DNA from: Deltaproteobacteria bacterium
GTDB taxonomy: Bacteria; Myxococcota_A; UBA9160; UBA4427
Direction of reading: 5' to 3'
Length of the DNA stretch: 34,596 nt
Assembly: GCA_002709835.1 (NCBI GenBank)
Contig: PAQX01000036.1
Span: 19,175 to 53,770 of the forward strand
Below are positions 25,333-33,707 of the stretch, in pieces; position 1 is the first letter of the stretch; each line of letters begins with the position of its first letter. The position numbers were made by a program, and so were the translations under genes. The notes below the pieces were generated by a model. It did not search any database, was not told where the DNA came from, and saw only the letters and a program-made list of their open reading frames with translations.

Positions 25333-26298
25333 CTAGGAGGCCGTTCCCTGAAGGAATTCGCGGACTTCATTGAGCTCCGCGAGAGAGGAGAAGTTCGCCC
25401 TGCGGGCGCGGCGCTCGATGCGCGCGATCAGCCCCGAGAGAACCCGGCCCGGGCCCACCTCGAGGAAGGCATCGACGCCCTCGGTCTTCATCGTGGCGAT
25501 CATGTCGCTGAAGCGGACGGGCGCCGTGACCTGCTCCTCGAGCAGCCCTGGAATGCGACTCGCGTCCGCATTGGGACTCGCCTCGACGTTCGTGACCACC
25601 GGCGGATTTGCCTCCTGGAAGACCAGCCTTCCGAGTTCCGGGGCCAATTTCTGGGCGGCGGGTTCCATGAGAGCGCAGTGGAAGGGAGCAGAAACGGGCA
25701 GCCCCACGGTCTTCTTCGCGCCCAGCTCCTTCGCCTTCTCACAAGCGGCCTCGACCCCCGCGGTCTCCCCCGCGATGACCGTCTGCTGCGGCGAGTTGTA
25801 GTTGGCCGGCGTGACGACGAATCCGCTCGCCTCGGCAGCGGCCGCGCAGGCTTCCGCGACGCTCTCCGGCGCGAGCCCCATGACCGCTGCCATGGCGCCT
25901 TTCCCGTCCGCAACCGCTTCCTGCATGAGTCGACCGCGCAGGTTCACCGTCCGAACGGCGTCCTCGAAGTCGAGCGCACCTGCCGCGACCAACGCGCTGT
26001 ACTCGCCGAGGCTGTGCCCGCCGACGAAGGCCGCACCGAGGGGGCCGACGGCTTCCTCGAGCGCGCGCAGCAGCGCCACGCTCGTCGTCAGGATTGCGGG
26101 CTGCTGAATCTCGGTCCGCCGCAGCTCGTCCTCGGGGCCCTCGAAGCAGAGGGTCGAGATCCTCGTGCCGAGCGTAGGCGCAAGGGCGTCGTCCGCGGCG
26201 TCGAAGACGGCGCGCGCGGCCGGGGACGCGTCGTAGACGTCCTTGCCCATGCCGACCTCCTGAGAGGCCTGGCCTGGAAAGAGAAGAGCGAGGGGCAT
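25333..26298 (-). CDS. fabD: Malonyl-CoA:ACP transacylase
   Basis: FabD loads malonate from CoA onto ACP. The 321-residue product has the nucleophile elbow GHSLGEYSA, the partner His in SAPFHCALM and the N-terminal LLFPGQASQEVGMG (PGQGSQ in most homologues, Ala for Gly here). The C-terminal FLEVGPGRVLSGL is standard. It follows rpmF after 9 bp. Confidence 0.95.
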   Translation of the reverse strand: MPLALLFPGQASQEVGMGKDVYDASPAARAVFDAADDALAPTLGTRISTLCFEGPEDELRRTEIQQPAILTTSVALLRALEEAVGPLGAAFVGGHSLGEYSALVAAGALDFEDAVRTVNLRGRLMQEAVADGKGAMAAVMGLAPESVAEACAAAAEASGFVVTPANYNSPQQTVIAGETAGVEAACEKAKELGAKKTVGLPVSAPFHCALMEPAAQKLAPELGRLVFQEANPPVVTNVEASPNADASRIPGLLEEQVTAPVRFSDMIATMKTEGVDAFLEVGPGRVLSGLIARIERRARRANFSSLAELNEVREFLQGTAS

Positions 26299-26307
26299 CA
26301 GACCGGA

Positions 26308-26490
26308 CTAGTCGTCGTCGATCTCGATGATCGTACGGCCCTTGTAGGTGCCGCAGCTGCCGCACACACGATGCGGCGCCTTGGGCGCGCCACACTGCGG
26401 GCAGACGCTCGTCGCCGGGTTGCTGAGCGCGTCATGCGCGCGGCGCTTGTCGCGGCGCGCCTTCGAGGTTTTTCGCTTCGGAACAGCCAT
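26308..26490 (-). CDS. rpmF: Large ribosomal subunit protein L32
   Basis: The 60-residue product begins [20 protein letters not shown] and has a CPQC...CGSC zinc ribbon, the zinc-containing form of L32. It follows yceD after 90 bp, the conserved yceD-rpmF-fatty-acid arrangement; the gap shows nothing clear. Confidence 0.97.
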   Translation of the reverse strand: MAVPKRKTSKARRDKRRAHDALSNPATSVCPQCGAPKAPHRVCGSCGTYKGRTIIEIDDD

Positions 26491-26580
26491 GGGATCCGTT
26501 TCCTTAGTGTCACTGACGCCGATCGGGTCGGCGCGTTTCGTGAATGTTCATGCAGGGCCCCCCGCCCCGCGCGTTCGTTC

Positions 26581-27165
26581 TCAGCCCTGCTCTTTCGCTT
26601 CCAGCTGAGCCTTCAGCCCAGCCAGCGCCGAAAAAGGCGACTCCACTTTTTCGTCTTCGCAGGCGCAGCCGGCGTCCTGCCGCGCACCGCAGTGCGCGCA
26701 GAGCCCCGGACAATCTTCAGCACAGAGGGGTTGGAGGGGCATCGCGAGCGCGATCACCTCTCCGAAGAAATCGTCGAGGCCGACCACGGCCCCTCGATAC
26801 GAGCCCACCTCAAGATCCTCCCCGAGGCAGACTCCGTTTTCCGCGAGTCCCTGTTCCCCTTCTGGATCAGGGGCCCGACCCCCGAGCGGTTCGAGGACCA
26901 GCCGGTAGGGTTCGCGAAGCATATGAGGATAGCGCTTGCCGCATCGGCTGCACTCGAGGCCGACCGAGCCCCCGAAATCGCCCTCGATCACCACGTCTTC
27001 CGAAACCCGGGAGGCGTCCAGCGCGAACCGAAACGGCGCCTCGGCCCTCACCGAGTCGTCTTCGCCGTCCTCGGCGCGCGCCGTCCACCATTCCGCGGCG
27101 ACCTCGAAGTCGAAGCGCTCAGGGCGGTCGGTGAGCCGCTCGATCTGAATGCGAAAGTCGGGCAT
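26581..27165 (-). CDS. YceD/DUF177 family protein
   Basis: YceD proteins are linked to 23S rRNA accumulation and nearly always precede rpmF. The 194-residue product has the family pattern: LECSRCGKRYPHML in the middle, an acidic strand region (GLDDFFGEVIALAMPLQPLC) and a C-terminal Cys cluster (CPGLCAHCG, then CACED). The ATG at 27165 has no obvious ribosome binding site. It is the first gene of the long minus-strand operon running to nusB. Confidence 0.88.
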   Translation of the reverse strand: MPDFRIQIERLTDRPERFDFEVAAEWWTARAEDGEDDSVRAEAPFRFALDASRVSEDVVIEGDFGGSVGLECSRCGKRYPHMLREPYRLVLEPLGGRAPDPEGEQGLAENGVCLGEDLEVGSYRGAVVGLDDFFGEVIALAMPLQPLCAEDCPGLCAHCGARQDAGCACEDEKVESPFSALAGLKAQLEAKEQG

Positions 27166-27257
27166 GGCGGAGGAACGTCGGGCTCCGAGAACGAGGAAAA
27201 GGCCGGAAATTCAGGGATTTGGGCCTGACCCGCCAGGACGACGGTGGCGCGGGCCGC

Positions 27258-27287
27258 TGAATAGCAGAGGGGCCCCGCGCCGATCAA
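27258..27287 (-). promoter_or_regulatory. Possible promoter of the yceD-rpmF-fab-rib operon
   Basis: On the minus strand TTGATC (27287-27282) and TATTCA (27263-27258) are separated by 18 nt. They lie about 95 bp upstream of the yceD ATG in the 179-bp divergent gap to gltX. The match is moderate. Confidence 0.3.
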
Positions 27288-27344
27288 GAGAAGGCGCCGA
27301 AACCGCGCCGAACCGCACGAGAGCTGCGATATGCTCCGCGCCCC

Positions 27345-28766
27345 ATGAGCCTCATCCGCACTCGATTCGCCCCTAGCCCCACGGGGTTCCTGCATATCGG
27401 CGGTGCCCGAACGGCACTCTTCAACTGGGCCCTGACCCGCAAGCAGGGTGGCGCCTTCGTCCTACGCGTCGAGGACACCGACCTCGAACGCTCGACCCGG
27501 GAATCCGAAGAGGCGGTCCTCGACGGGCTCCGCTGGCTCGGGATCGATTGGGATGAGGGGCCTCTACGACAAACGGACAACGCCGATCGCCACAAGGCCG
27601 TCGTGGAGCAGCTGCTCTCCGAGGGTAAGGCCTACCGCTGCGTCTGCACGAAGGAAGAGCTCGAGGCCCGCCGGGACGCGGACATCAAGGCTGGCGGGAA
27701 GGGCATCTACGACGGGCGCTGTCGCGAGGCCGCCCACGGCGCCGATTGCGGCGACCACACGGTCCGCCTTCGCGTCGACGCGGAGGCCTCGCTTCGCTGG
27801 GACGATCTCGTCTTCGGTCCCAGCGGTCAGGACGCCAGTGAGATCGGGGACGGCATCATCCGCCGAACCGACGGCACCCCGCTCTACCACCTCGCCGTCG
27901 TCGTAGACGACATCGACATGCAGATCAGCCACGTGATTCGCGGCGCCGATCACCACAGCAACACGCCCTTCCAGCTCGCGCTCTACCGCGCGTTGGGCGC
28001 CGAGCCTCCGACCTTCGGCCACGTGCCGCTGATCGTCGCGGAAAGCGGACGCAAGCTGTCCAAGCGCAAGGACCCCGTCTCGATCCAGCAGTTCAAGGCC
28101 GATGGCTTCCTGCCCGACGCGATGGTCAACTGGCTCGTGCGGCTCGGTTGGAGCCACGGGGACCAGGAGATCTTCTCCCGCGACGAGATCGTCGAGCACT
28201 TCGGGCTCGATCACGTCGGCCGCGCCGGCGCGCAAGCGGATCTCCAGAAGCTCGAGTGGCTGAGCCAACACTACATCAAGGAAGCGTCGGCCGACGCGCT
28301 CTACGAGGCAGTAAACCCGTTCATCGACGCCGTCGCCGGGCGAAACGTGGACCGCGACGCGAACCTGGATCGCACCCTCGACCTGCTCCGCGAGCGAAGC
28401 AACACCCTCGTCGAGATGGCCGAGAAGGCACGCTTCGTGTTATGCGACGACATCGAGATCGATGCCGGTGCTGCGAAGAAGCATCTCCGCCCCGTCGCCC
28501 TCGAACCGCTGGAGGCGCTGATCCCCTCGCTCGAAGCGCTGGACGAGTGGAGCGAGGCGTCCCTCGAGCCCGCCTTCGAAGCGACCTGCAAGGCGCTGGA
28601 CGACCTGAAGCTCGGGAAGCTCGCCCAGCCCGTGCGCGTCTGCGTCACGGGAACCGGCGCTTCGCCCGGAATCTACGAGACCCTCGAGGTCGTCGGCCAG
28701 ACGCGCACGATCGCGCGGCTGCGCGCGGGCGTGGACGTGATCAAGGCACGGATCGCGGAAGGATAG
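27345..28766 (+). CDS. gltX: Glutamyl-tRNA synthetase
   Basis: GltX charges tRNA-Glu. The 473-residue protein has the class I motifs FAPSPTGFLHIGGARTALFN (HIGH region) and KLSKRKD (KMSKS region), with FVLRVEDTDLERS and YHLAVVVDDIDMQISHVIRG typical of GluRS. The C-terminal helical anticodon-binding region is complete. ATG 27345 lacks a ribosome binding site: the upstream bases are GCTCCGCGCCCC. A -10-like TATGCT lies only 10 nt before it (27330-27335), so the message could be nearly leaderless. Discrimination between tRNA-Glu and tRNA-Gln cannot be read here. Confidence 0.96.
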   Translation: MSLIRTRFAPSPTGFLHIGGARTALFNWALTRKQGGAFVLRVEDTDLERSTRESEEAVLDGLRWLGIDWDEGPLRQTDNADRHKAVVEQLLSEGKAYRCVCTKEELEARRDADIKAGGKGIYDGRCREAAHGADCGDHTVRLRVDAEASLRWDDLVFGPSGQDASEIGDGIIRRTDGTPLYHLAVVVDDIDMQISHVIRGADHHSNTPFQLALYRALGAEPPTFGHVPLIVAESGRKLSKRKDPVSIQQFKADGFLPDAMVNWLVRLGWSHGDQEIFSRDEIVEHFGLDHVGRAGAQADLQKLEWLSQHYIKEASADALYEAVNPFIDAVAGRNVDRDANLDRTLDLLRERSNTLVEMAEKARFVLCDDIEIDAGAAKKHLRPVALEPLEALIPSLEALDEWSEASLEPAFEATCKALDDLKLGKLAQPVRVCVTGTGASPGIYETLEVVGQTRTIARLRAGVDVIKARIAEG

Positions 28767-28893
28767 GAGCGCCGACTTCGGCGCAACAGATCGAGAGACC
28801 TGCGAGGGTCGCCGCCTGCGCAAGGGCATCGACCGAGGAGACGGTGAGCGGGTGGATCGCCGGACGGGCGGCACGCAGGCGCCGTCCGCCCAT
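28741..28893 (-). CDS. Possible small ORF downstream of pilD
   Basis: A 50-residue frame (starting MGGRRLRAARPAIHPLTVSS) has a strong AGGAG 6 nt before ATG 28893 and good G/C third-position bias. It is in the same frame as pilD and is open from the pilD stop onward, and it overlaps the gltX 3' end antiparallel by 26 nt. No family is recognised. The rest of the 235-bp gltX-pilD gap holds a GCGCCGA/TCGGCGC inverted repeat just after gltX, a possible terminator. Confidence 0.3.
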   Translation of the reverse strand: MGGRRLRAARPAIHPLTVSSVDALAQAATLAGLSICCAEVGAPILPRSVP

Positions 28894-29001
28894 CGCACGC
28901 TCCTGCAGACCGACCGTTGCCCCGCTCTTCCTTGCGCCCTCACTCCCGTCGGGCGGAGGGCGCGCCTCGAACGGTTCGCCAGTCAGACGGGGCGATTCGC
29001 C

Positions 29002-29874
29002 TCAGAGCACCTGCAGCAGCCACATCCGCGGCAGGAAGAGGATCGCGACGGTCCCGACGGCGATCGCCGGGGCGAAGCCAAAGGGTCGACCAAGCGCACC
29101 GCGGCTGAGGGCTTGCGCGCTCCCGAGCAGCAAGCCGGCGAGGGACGACGCGAGAATCGTGTCGAGGACACCGAGCGGTCCGACCACGGCGCCGATCATG
29201 CCGAGCAGCTTCACGTCGCCGAGACCGAGTCCGGGGAACCAGAGCCAGTAGTCGGCTTCCCGAGGCGTAGGGAGGGCCTCGCCCTCCCCCGGCCAGTGCT
29301 CGAAAGTCCGGCCCATCGCGACGGCGACCCGCGCATGGACGAAGGCCACCGTCCAGAGCGTCCCCGCGCCGATCGCCGTCCCAAGGGAGGAGCGCCAGAG
29401 CGCAGTCACGAAGTCGCCGCCAGTCCACGCCGTCACCGCCGGCACGAGAACGAGCGCCGCTGCGAGCCCACCGAGCGAGATCGAGTCGGGGATGATCTGG
29501 TGGTCGTGGTCGATCATGGCCGCACAGATCAGCGCCGCGCCGAAAAGGCAGTAGAGCATCGCCCACGCGGTCGGGCCGAAGCGCCACGAGATCGCCGCGA
29601 AGAGCAACCCCGTAAGAAGTTCGACCGCTGGGTACCGCATCGAGATCGACGTGCTGCAGGCGCGGCAACGCCCTCTAAGCAGGAGCCAGGACAAGACCGG
29701 GACGTTGTCCCAGGGTTTGATCGCACTCTCGCATCCCGGGCAGCGGGACGGCGGCGAAACGACCGAGAGCCCCTCCGGCACGCGATGGATCACCACGTTC
29801 AGGAAGGAGCCGACGAGCAACCCGAACACGAAAGCGACCGGCAGGAGCGCCTCAGGCGCGATCTCGATCGTCAT
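29002..29874 (-). CDS. pilD: Type IV prepilin peptidase/methyltransferase PilD
   Basis: PilD cleaves the leader of type IV prepilins and N-methylates the new N-terminus at the inner membrane. The 290-residue product has two CxxC pairs (CPGCESAIKP and CRAC), the first catalytic Asp in MIDHDHQIIPD and the second in GLGLGDVKLLG (GxGD motif), among about eight hydrophobic segments. ATG 29874 is chosen because GAGGGG precedes it; an ATG at 29913 would add 13 polar residues. It ends a pilA-G-H-I-D series. Confidence 0.94.
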   Translation of the reverse strand: MTIEIAPEALLPVAFVFGLLVGSFLNVVIHRVPEGLSVVSPPSRCPGCESAIKPWDNVPVLSWLLLRGRCRACSTSISMRYPAVELLTGLLFAAISWRFGPTAWAMLYCLFGAALICAAMIDHDHQIIPDSISLGGLAAALVLVPAVTAWTGGDFVTALWRSSLGTAIGAGTLWTVAFVHARVAVAMGRTFEHWPGEGEALPTPREADYWLWFPGLGLGDVKLLGMIGAVVGPLGVLDTILASSLAGLLLGSAQALSRGALGRPFGFAPAIAVGTVAILFLPRMWLLQVL

Positions 29875-29958
29875 GTTCCCCTCAGGCGACCGTCTGGGGT
29901 CGCGGCCCGTCATCGAACTTTAGAACGACCGGGATCCGGAAGCCCACGCTCTTCGTGT

Positions 29959-30735
29959 CTACTTGAAGTCCCGGCGACTGAAGATCATCGACCCCAGCAG
30001 CAACGTACAACCGGTGTATCCGACCGCGTACACGATCGCGAGGGAGACCTCGCCCGCGCCGATCGGAAGACCCTGCACCGCTTCGAGCGTCTTGTTGAAG
30101 ACTTCGAAGTCGGGAAGAAGCTGAAAGACCCAGCTGCCTGCAGCCGCGACGCCTTCGAGATCCGACTGCTGCGACAGCGCGTGCAGATCCCGGGTAAGGT
30201 GCCCGATCATCCAGAACCCGAGGGTGAAGAGCGCTGCGAGCATCGGCGTCGTGAACGCCGAGAAAAGCGTCGCGATCGCGACCAGCACCATCAACTCCAG
30301 GCCGATCAGCGCGATCGCGAGGAAATGATCACTCGAGAGCGGCGCCCCGGCGAGGCCCGAGACCACAGCGAAGGCGAGAGCCATCAGCGCGAGCTGGAGC
30401 CAGACGGTGAAGGTGAGCCCCGCCCACTTGCCGAGCAGGAACTCGCTGCGCGAGACCGGCTTCGAGAGGATCGTGAAGATCGTGCGACGATCGACCTCGT
30501 TGTAGATCAGACCGATCCCGACGAAGGTGGCGATGCCGGCGCTGAAGAAACGGATCGCGGACATCCCCATATCCTGGAGGATCTCGTCCATTTCGACGTA
30601 CGAGAGCGTCGCGAGCAGGACGCCCGAGGCGATCATCAGAAAGCTGAAGCCGAGCAGCGTGTAGAGCAGCTTGTTTCGGATCGCCTCGCGGAACGTGTTC
30701 GTCGCGAGCGCCTGGATTCGGAGCAGTGCGCCCAT
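29959..30735 (-). CDS. pilI: ABC-2 type permease, PilI-like
   Basis: The 258-residue integral membrane protein has about six hydrophobic segments and is the partner of the ATPase encoded just upstream, which it overlaps by 1 nt (TGATG). It starts [20 protein letters not shown], a family-typical cytoplasmic helix. In M. xanthus, pilH and pilI encode an ABC transporter needed for type IV pili; the substrate is unknown. The symbol rests mainly on synteny. Confidence 0.75.
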   Translation of the reverse strand: MGALLRIQALATNTFREAIRNKLLYTLLGFSFLMIASGVLLATLSYVEMDEILQDMGMSAIRFFSAGIATFVGIGLIYNEVDRRTIFTILSKPVSRSEFLLGKWAGLTFTVWLQLALMALAFAVVSGLAGAPLSSDHFLAIALIGLELMVLVAIATLFSAFTTPMLAALFTLGFWMIGHLTRDLHALSQQSDLEGVAAAGSWVFQLLPDFEVFNKTLEAVQGLPIGAGEVSLAIVYAVGYTGCTLLLGSMIFSRRDFK

Positions 30736-31703
30736 CAGTTCGTCCCTCCGTCGTTCCCGGGCTCGTCTCCCGCGCGGACCGCGTCCAGGAAGACGTCCTC
30801 GAGCGAGTTGCGATGGGGAGTGACCGAAACGACTTCGGCCCCGACGCGGATCACCGCGTCGAGGACGCCACTCACGTCCTTCTCCCCGACCCGCAGTTCG
30901 AGACGCTCCCCCAGTCCTCGCATCTCCAGATCGAAGCGCTCGCCGAGTTCCTCCGCTGTCTCCGGCGGCAGGCTCGAAATCAACACGTCGGTCTCCCGTC
31001 GGTCCGTCGGCAGGAAGTCCTCGATCTGGCCCTGATGGCGAATGCGGCCCTTCACGATAATCGCGACGCGATCGCAGATCGACTCGACGTCCGGAAGGAT
31101 GTACGTGTTCATGAAGACGGTCTTGCCCTCGGAGCGAAGCGAGAGGATCAGGTCCCGGATCTCCACGCGACCCAGCGGATCGAGACCGCTCATCGGCTCG
31201 TCGAGGAAGACGACCTTCGGATCGTGGATGAGCGCCTGCGCGATCCCAACGCGCTGCAGCATGCCTTTGGAGAACGTGCGCAGCCGTGTGTCCATCGCAT
31301 GCCCGAGGTTGACGAGCCCCAGAAGACGATCGACGCGCTGGGCGCGGTCGGATGCAGGAACGCCGGAAAGGCGCGCATAGAAATCGAGGATCTCGCGCGC
31401 CGTCAGGAACGGATAGAAGTAGGGGTTTTCCGGAAGGAAGCCGATCCGATGTCGAAACTCCGACTCGCCGACGTCGTGCCCGAGAACCCGGGCGCGGCCT
31501 TCGGTCGGACGGATGAGCCCCATCAGGACCTTGAGCGTCGTCGTCTTGCCGGCCCCGTTCGGTCCGACGAAGCCGAAGATCTCGTTGTCCTGGACATCGA
31601 AGGTCACTCCGTGGAGCACTCGCTTCCGGCGCAGGCCGAAGCCCGGTCGGAAATCCTTCACGATGCCGCGTACGCGAACGATCTTGCTTCCTCGATCCGT
31701 CAC
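30735..31703 (-). CDS. pilH: ABC transporter ATPase, PilH-like
   Basis: The 322-residue ATPase has Walker [10 protein letters not shown], the Q-loop region [17 protein letters not shown], the signature [15 protein letters not shown] and Walker [13 protein letters not shown]. The H-loop, normally SSHILSDVE in this class, reads [10 protein letters not shown], so the conserved His is Tyr. The C-terminal 90 residues form the usual regulatory domain. It overlaps pilG by 4 nt and pilI by 1 nt. Synteny with M. xanthus pilGHID supports the name; other exporters of this class are possible. Confidence 0.8.
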   Translation of the reverse strand: MTDRGSKIVRVRGIVKDFRPGFGLRRKRVLHGVTFDVQDNEIFGFVGPNGAGKTTTLKVLMGLIRPTEGRARVLGHDVGESEFRHRIGFLPENPYFYPFLTAREILDFYARLSGVPASDRAQRVDRLLGLVNLGHAMDTRLRTFSKGMLQRVGIAQALIHDPKVVFLDEPMSGLDPLGRVEIRDLILSLRSEGKTVFMNTYILPDVESICDRVAIIVKGRIRHQGQIEDFLPTDRRETDVLISSLPPETAEELGERFDLEMRGLGERLELRVGEKDVSGVLDAVIRVGAEVVSVTPHRNSLEDVFLDAVRAGDEPGNDGGTN

Positions 31704-32680
31704 GCTCCCTCTCCTTCGGCGTGTTCGTAGCCTGTGTCTTCCGCGGCGTCGGGTTCCAAGTTGGTGTGCTCGTCGTAGAGGGCGCCCTTGTGGCCGCCAA
31801 AGTGCGAGTAGTGGACCTCATAGCGAGCGCCCAGATAGGACGAGACGATGCGGTCTCCCTCGATCTCCCAGAAGGATCCCCGGCGAAGGGGATCCGGGAT
31901 CGCGTCGGGCTCGGGGTCGGGAAAGTTCTCGATCACTCGGAAGGGGCCGGTGACCAGGTCTTCGATACGCTCGATGTCCTTACCAGCGAGTTCTCGATAG
32001 GCGGCGCGCGCGTGGTCCAGGAATCGGGCCTTCCGCTCGATCTCGATCTCATCGAGGCCGGTCTCGTACTTTGCCCGCTCCGCTTCGTCCTCGGTGCCCT
32101 CGAGGAGCTGACGAAGGAAGACCGCGGCGACTTCGATGTCCCCGGTCTGGCTCTTGAGCCGCGCGACGAGCCGCGGCAGGTAGCGAGGCGCCCCCGGCAA
32201 TTCCATCGCCGCCTCGAGAGCCTCCGCCGCAGCCGGATAGTTGCCCAGGTAGTAGAAATGGTTGAAGCCCAGATAGAAGCGGTTCCGCCAGTCGTCAGGG
32301 TGGTACTCGATGGCCCGCTCGAGCAGGCGATTGGCCTCGAGAACCTGCGCCCGCGAATGGGTCATCCAGATCGCCGCGAAGCGATAGGGGTGGCCGACGT
32401 GCGGATTCAGCGTCGTCACCACGTCGACGAGGCGGCCGAGATGCCCCGCCACCCGCTCGTCGATCGCGGACTGTGCCCCGGCGACCTGTACGGCCTGAAG
32501 CCAGTAGTAGTCCGCCAGAATCGCGTCGAACCCGAGGCTCGCGGCGGCCACGGCCGACGGCGCCGGCACGAAATCCGCACCGAGATCGGCCCGCGTCTCG
32601 ATCGGGACGCGGGCGTGCGCCCAGCCCGTGAGGAACACGAAGCCGACCAGGGCAAGGATCTGAATGGCTTTCGTAGACAC
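31700..32680 (-). CDS. pilG: TPR-type protein, PilG-like
   Basis: The 326-residue product has an N-terminal hydrophobic segment (ILALVGFVFLTGWAHA) and TPR-like helices around residues 100-200 (EANRLLERAIEYHPDDWRNR, then AAAEALEAAMELPGAPRYL), so an envelope-anchored adaptor is likely. The tail is acidic. Start is GTG 32680. Position between pilA and pilH matches pilG of M. xanthus, a pilus-biogenesis gene; the name rests on synteny. Confidence 0.7.
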   Translation of the reverse strand: MSTKAIQILALVGFVFLTGWAHARVPIETRADLGADFVPAPSAVAAASLGFDAILADYYWLQAVQVAGAQSAIDERVAGHLGRLVDVVTTLNPHVGHPYRFAAIWMTHSRAQVLEANRLLERAIEYHPDDWRNRFYLGFNHFYYLGNYPAAAEALEAAMELPGAPRYLPRLVARLKSQTGDIEVAAVFLRQLLEGTEDEAERAKYETGLDEIEIERKARFLDHARAAYRELAGKDIERIEDLVTGPFRVIENFPDPEPDAIPDPLRRGSFWEIEGDRIVSSYLGARYEVHYSHFGGHKGALYDEHTNLEPDAAEDTGYEHAEGEGA

Positions 32681-32759
32681 CCCTCAGGTCTCCGTAGGCC
32701 GGTGGAACGAAGGCGGGATCACGCGATACTTCCGCCGGTCAATGCGCTTGCGCGCCCTG

Positions 32760-33338
32760 CTAGAAGTCGTCTGCGACGAGAACCCGTGCGACTTGGTCGA
32801 ACATCCGAGCGCCGTTCTCGAAGGGCGGCGTCTGGTTGCCGCCCTGCCCGGTCTCACAGAACCCGCCGACTCGATCCGGATGCGTATAGAGCATCACGGA
32901 GAGCGAGGCGTCGCCGTCGAGGTTGCCGTAGGCCGTCGCGGTGAAGCAGGACTCGGTGCAGGTACACGCGCCGGTCAGCGGGTCGGTCGGCGTCGCCGTG
33001 TCGTAGTCGAAGAACACGTCCCCCTCCGGCACCCAGCCAACGCTCGAGAAGGCGGCGTTGATCGGCGTACTGTCGCGGGTGACGGTCGTCGGCACTTGGC
33101 CGAGGGTGAAGCTCGGTTCAGCGGCGACCGCGATGTAGTCGTTGAACTCGGCGAAGTAGGCCTTCTGGGCCTTCGCGAGGGAGGCGAGGTTCGCGTACCC
33201 CTCGGAGCGCTTCGCGGTGAGCTGATAATTCTGATAGGAGGGGATCGCGACGGAGGCGAGGACCCCGATGATCGCGACCACGATCATCAGCTCGACCAGC
33301 GTGAAGCCCCCGCTCCGGTTCCGTTCGATGCGTGCCAT
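32760..33338 (-). CDS. pilA: Type IV major pilin PilA
   Basis: The 192-residue prepilin has an 11-residue basic leader ([11 protein letters not shown]) cut before [20 protein letters not shown], with the conserved Glu at +5. The C-terminal half contains clustered Cys (CTCTESC and a later Cys in GGFCETG), which may form disulfides. ATG 33338 follows AGGGAG. The consensus sigma-54 promoter upstream and the pilGHID neighbours favour the major pilin over a minor pilin. Confidence 0.93.
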   Translation of the reverse strand: MARIERNRSGGFTLVELMIVVAIIGVLASVAIPSYQNYQLTAKRSEGYANLASLAKAQKAYFAEFNDYIAVAAEPSFTLGQVPTTVTRDSTPINAAFSSVGWVPEGDVFFDYDTATPTDPLTGACTCTESCFTATAYGNLDGDASLSVMLYTHPDRVGGFCETGQGGNQTPPFENGARMFDQVARVLVADDF

Positions 33339-33407
33339 GCGTTTCTCCCTGTGGGGTCGTTCGCGTCTCTGCGAGCGGAATCCCACGCCCCACCCTTCCA
33401 GCAGGAG

Positions 33408-33423
33408 AGCAACCCGCGTGCCA
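33408..33423 (-). promoter_or_regulatory. Sigma-54 promoter of pilA
   Basis: The minus strand reads TGGCACGCGGGTTGCT, an exact fit to the -24/-12 consensus TGGCAC-N5-TTGCW with GG and GC 10 bp apart. Transcription would begin near 33397, about 60 nt before the pilA ATG. Sigma-54 with the activator PilR drives pilA in M. xanthus, Geobacter and Pseudomonas, so the same control is likely. Confidence 0.85.
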
Positions 33424-33543
33424 GAGAGCACGCGACGCTTCGTTCATCGGCAAGAGTCCGCGCAGCCTTGAGCCAGGGCACCGGGATCAGAAGAGGGACC
33501 GGTCGGGCCCGGCCCCGGCGGATCGCGTGGGAATGCCCGTGAC

Positions 33544-33560
33544 GTGACGAAATCCGTCAC
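33544..33560. promoter_or_regulatory. Dyad upstream of pilA, candidate activator site
   Basis: A perfect 6-bp inverted repeat with a 5-bp spacer lies about 120 bp upstream of the -24 element, the distance expected for a sigma-54 enhancer-binding protein such as PilR. Binding is inferred. It could instead act on the tRNA side. Confidence 0.4.
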
Positions 33561-33660
33561 CGGGGAACACCGGAAGACGACGCCCCCTGATTCGCACCGG
33601 GCTGCACGGCAGAAGCGAACGGCCGCGGCCGATCCGATCGCGACCCGGCGGCCCCTCGGG

Positions 33661-33689
33661 TTGACCCCCACGGCGCCTCCGGCTAGCCT
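33661..33689 (+). promoter_or_regulatory. Predicted sigma-70 promoter of tRNA-Glu
   Basis: TTGACC (33661-33666), a 17-nt spacer and TAGCCT (33684-33689) end 18 nt before the tRNA 5' end. Confidence 0.5.
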
Positions 33690-33707
33690 CGCCCGTCTTC
33701 CGAATGC

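Larger units (their letters stand above)
33339..33707. promoter_or_regulatory. Divergent control region between pilA and tRNA-Glu
   Basis: This 369-bp gap has no gene. It holds the pilA sigma-54 promoter (33408-33423), a dyad GTGACG-AAATC-CGTCAC (33544-33560) about 120 bp further upstream of pilA, and the tRNA promoter (33661-33689). Confidence 0.6.

Noticed and set aside
28852..31035. 727-codon open frame on the plus strand opposite pilD, pilI and pilH
   Set aside because: Arg/Asp/Glu-rich shadow of three well-supported minus-strand genes.
33461..33480. Second sigma-54-like match (TGGCTCAAGGCTGC) upstream of pilA
   Set aside because: GG and GC are 9 bp apart instead of 10; the element at 33408-33423 is exact.
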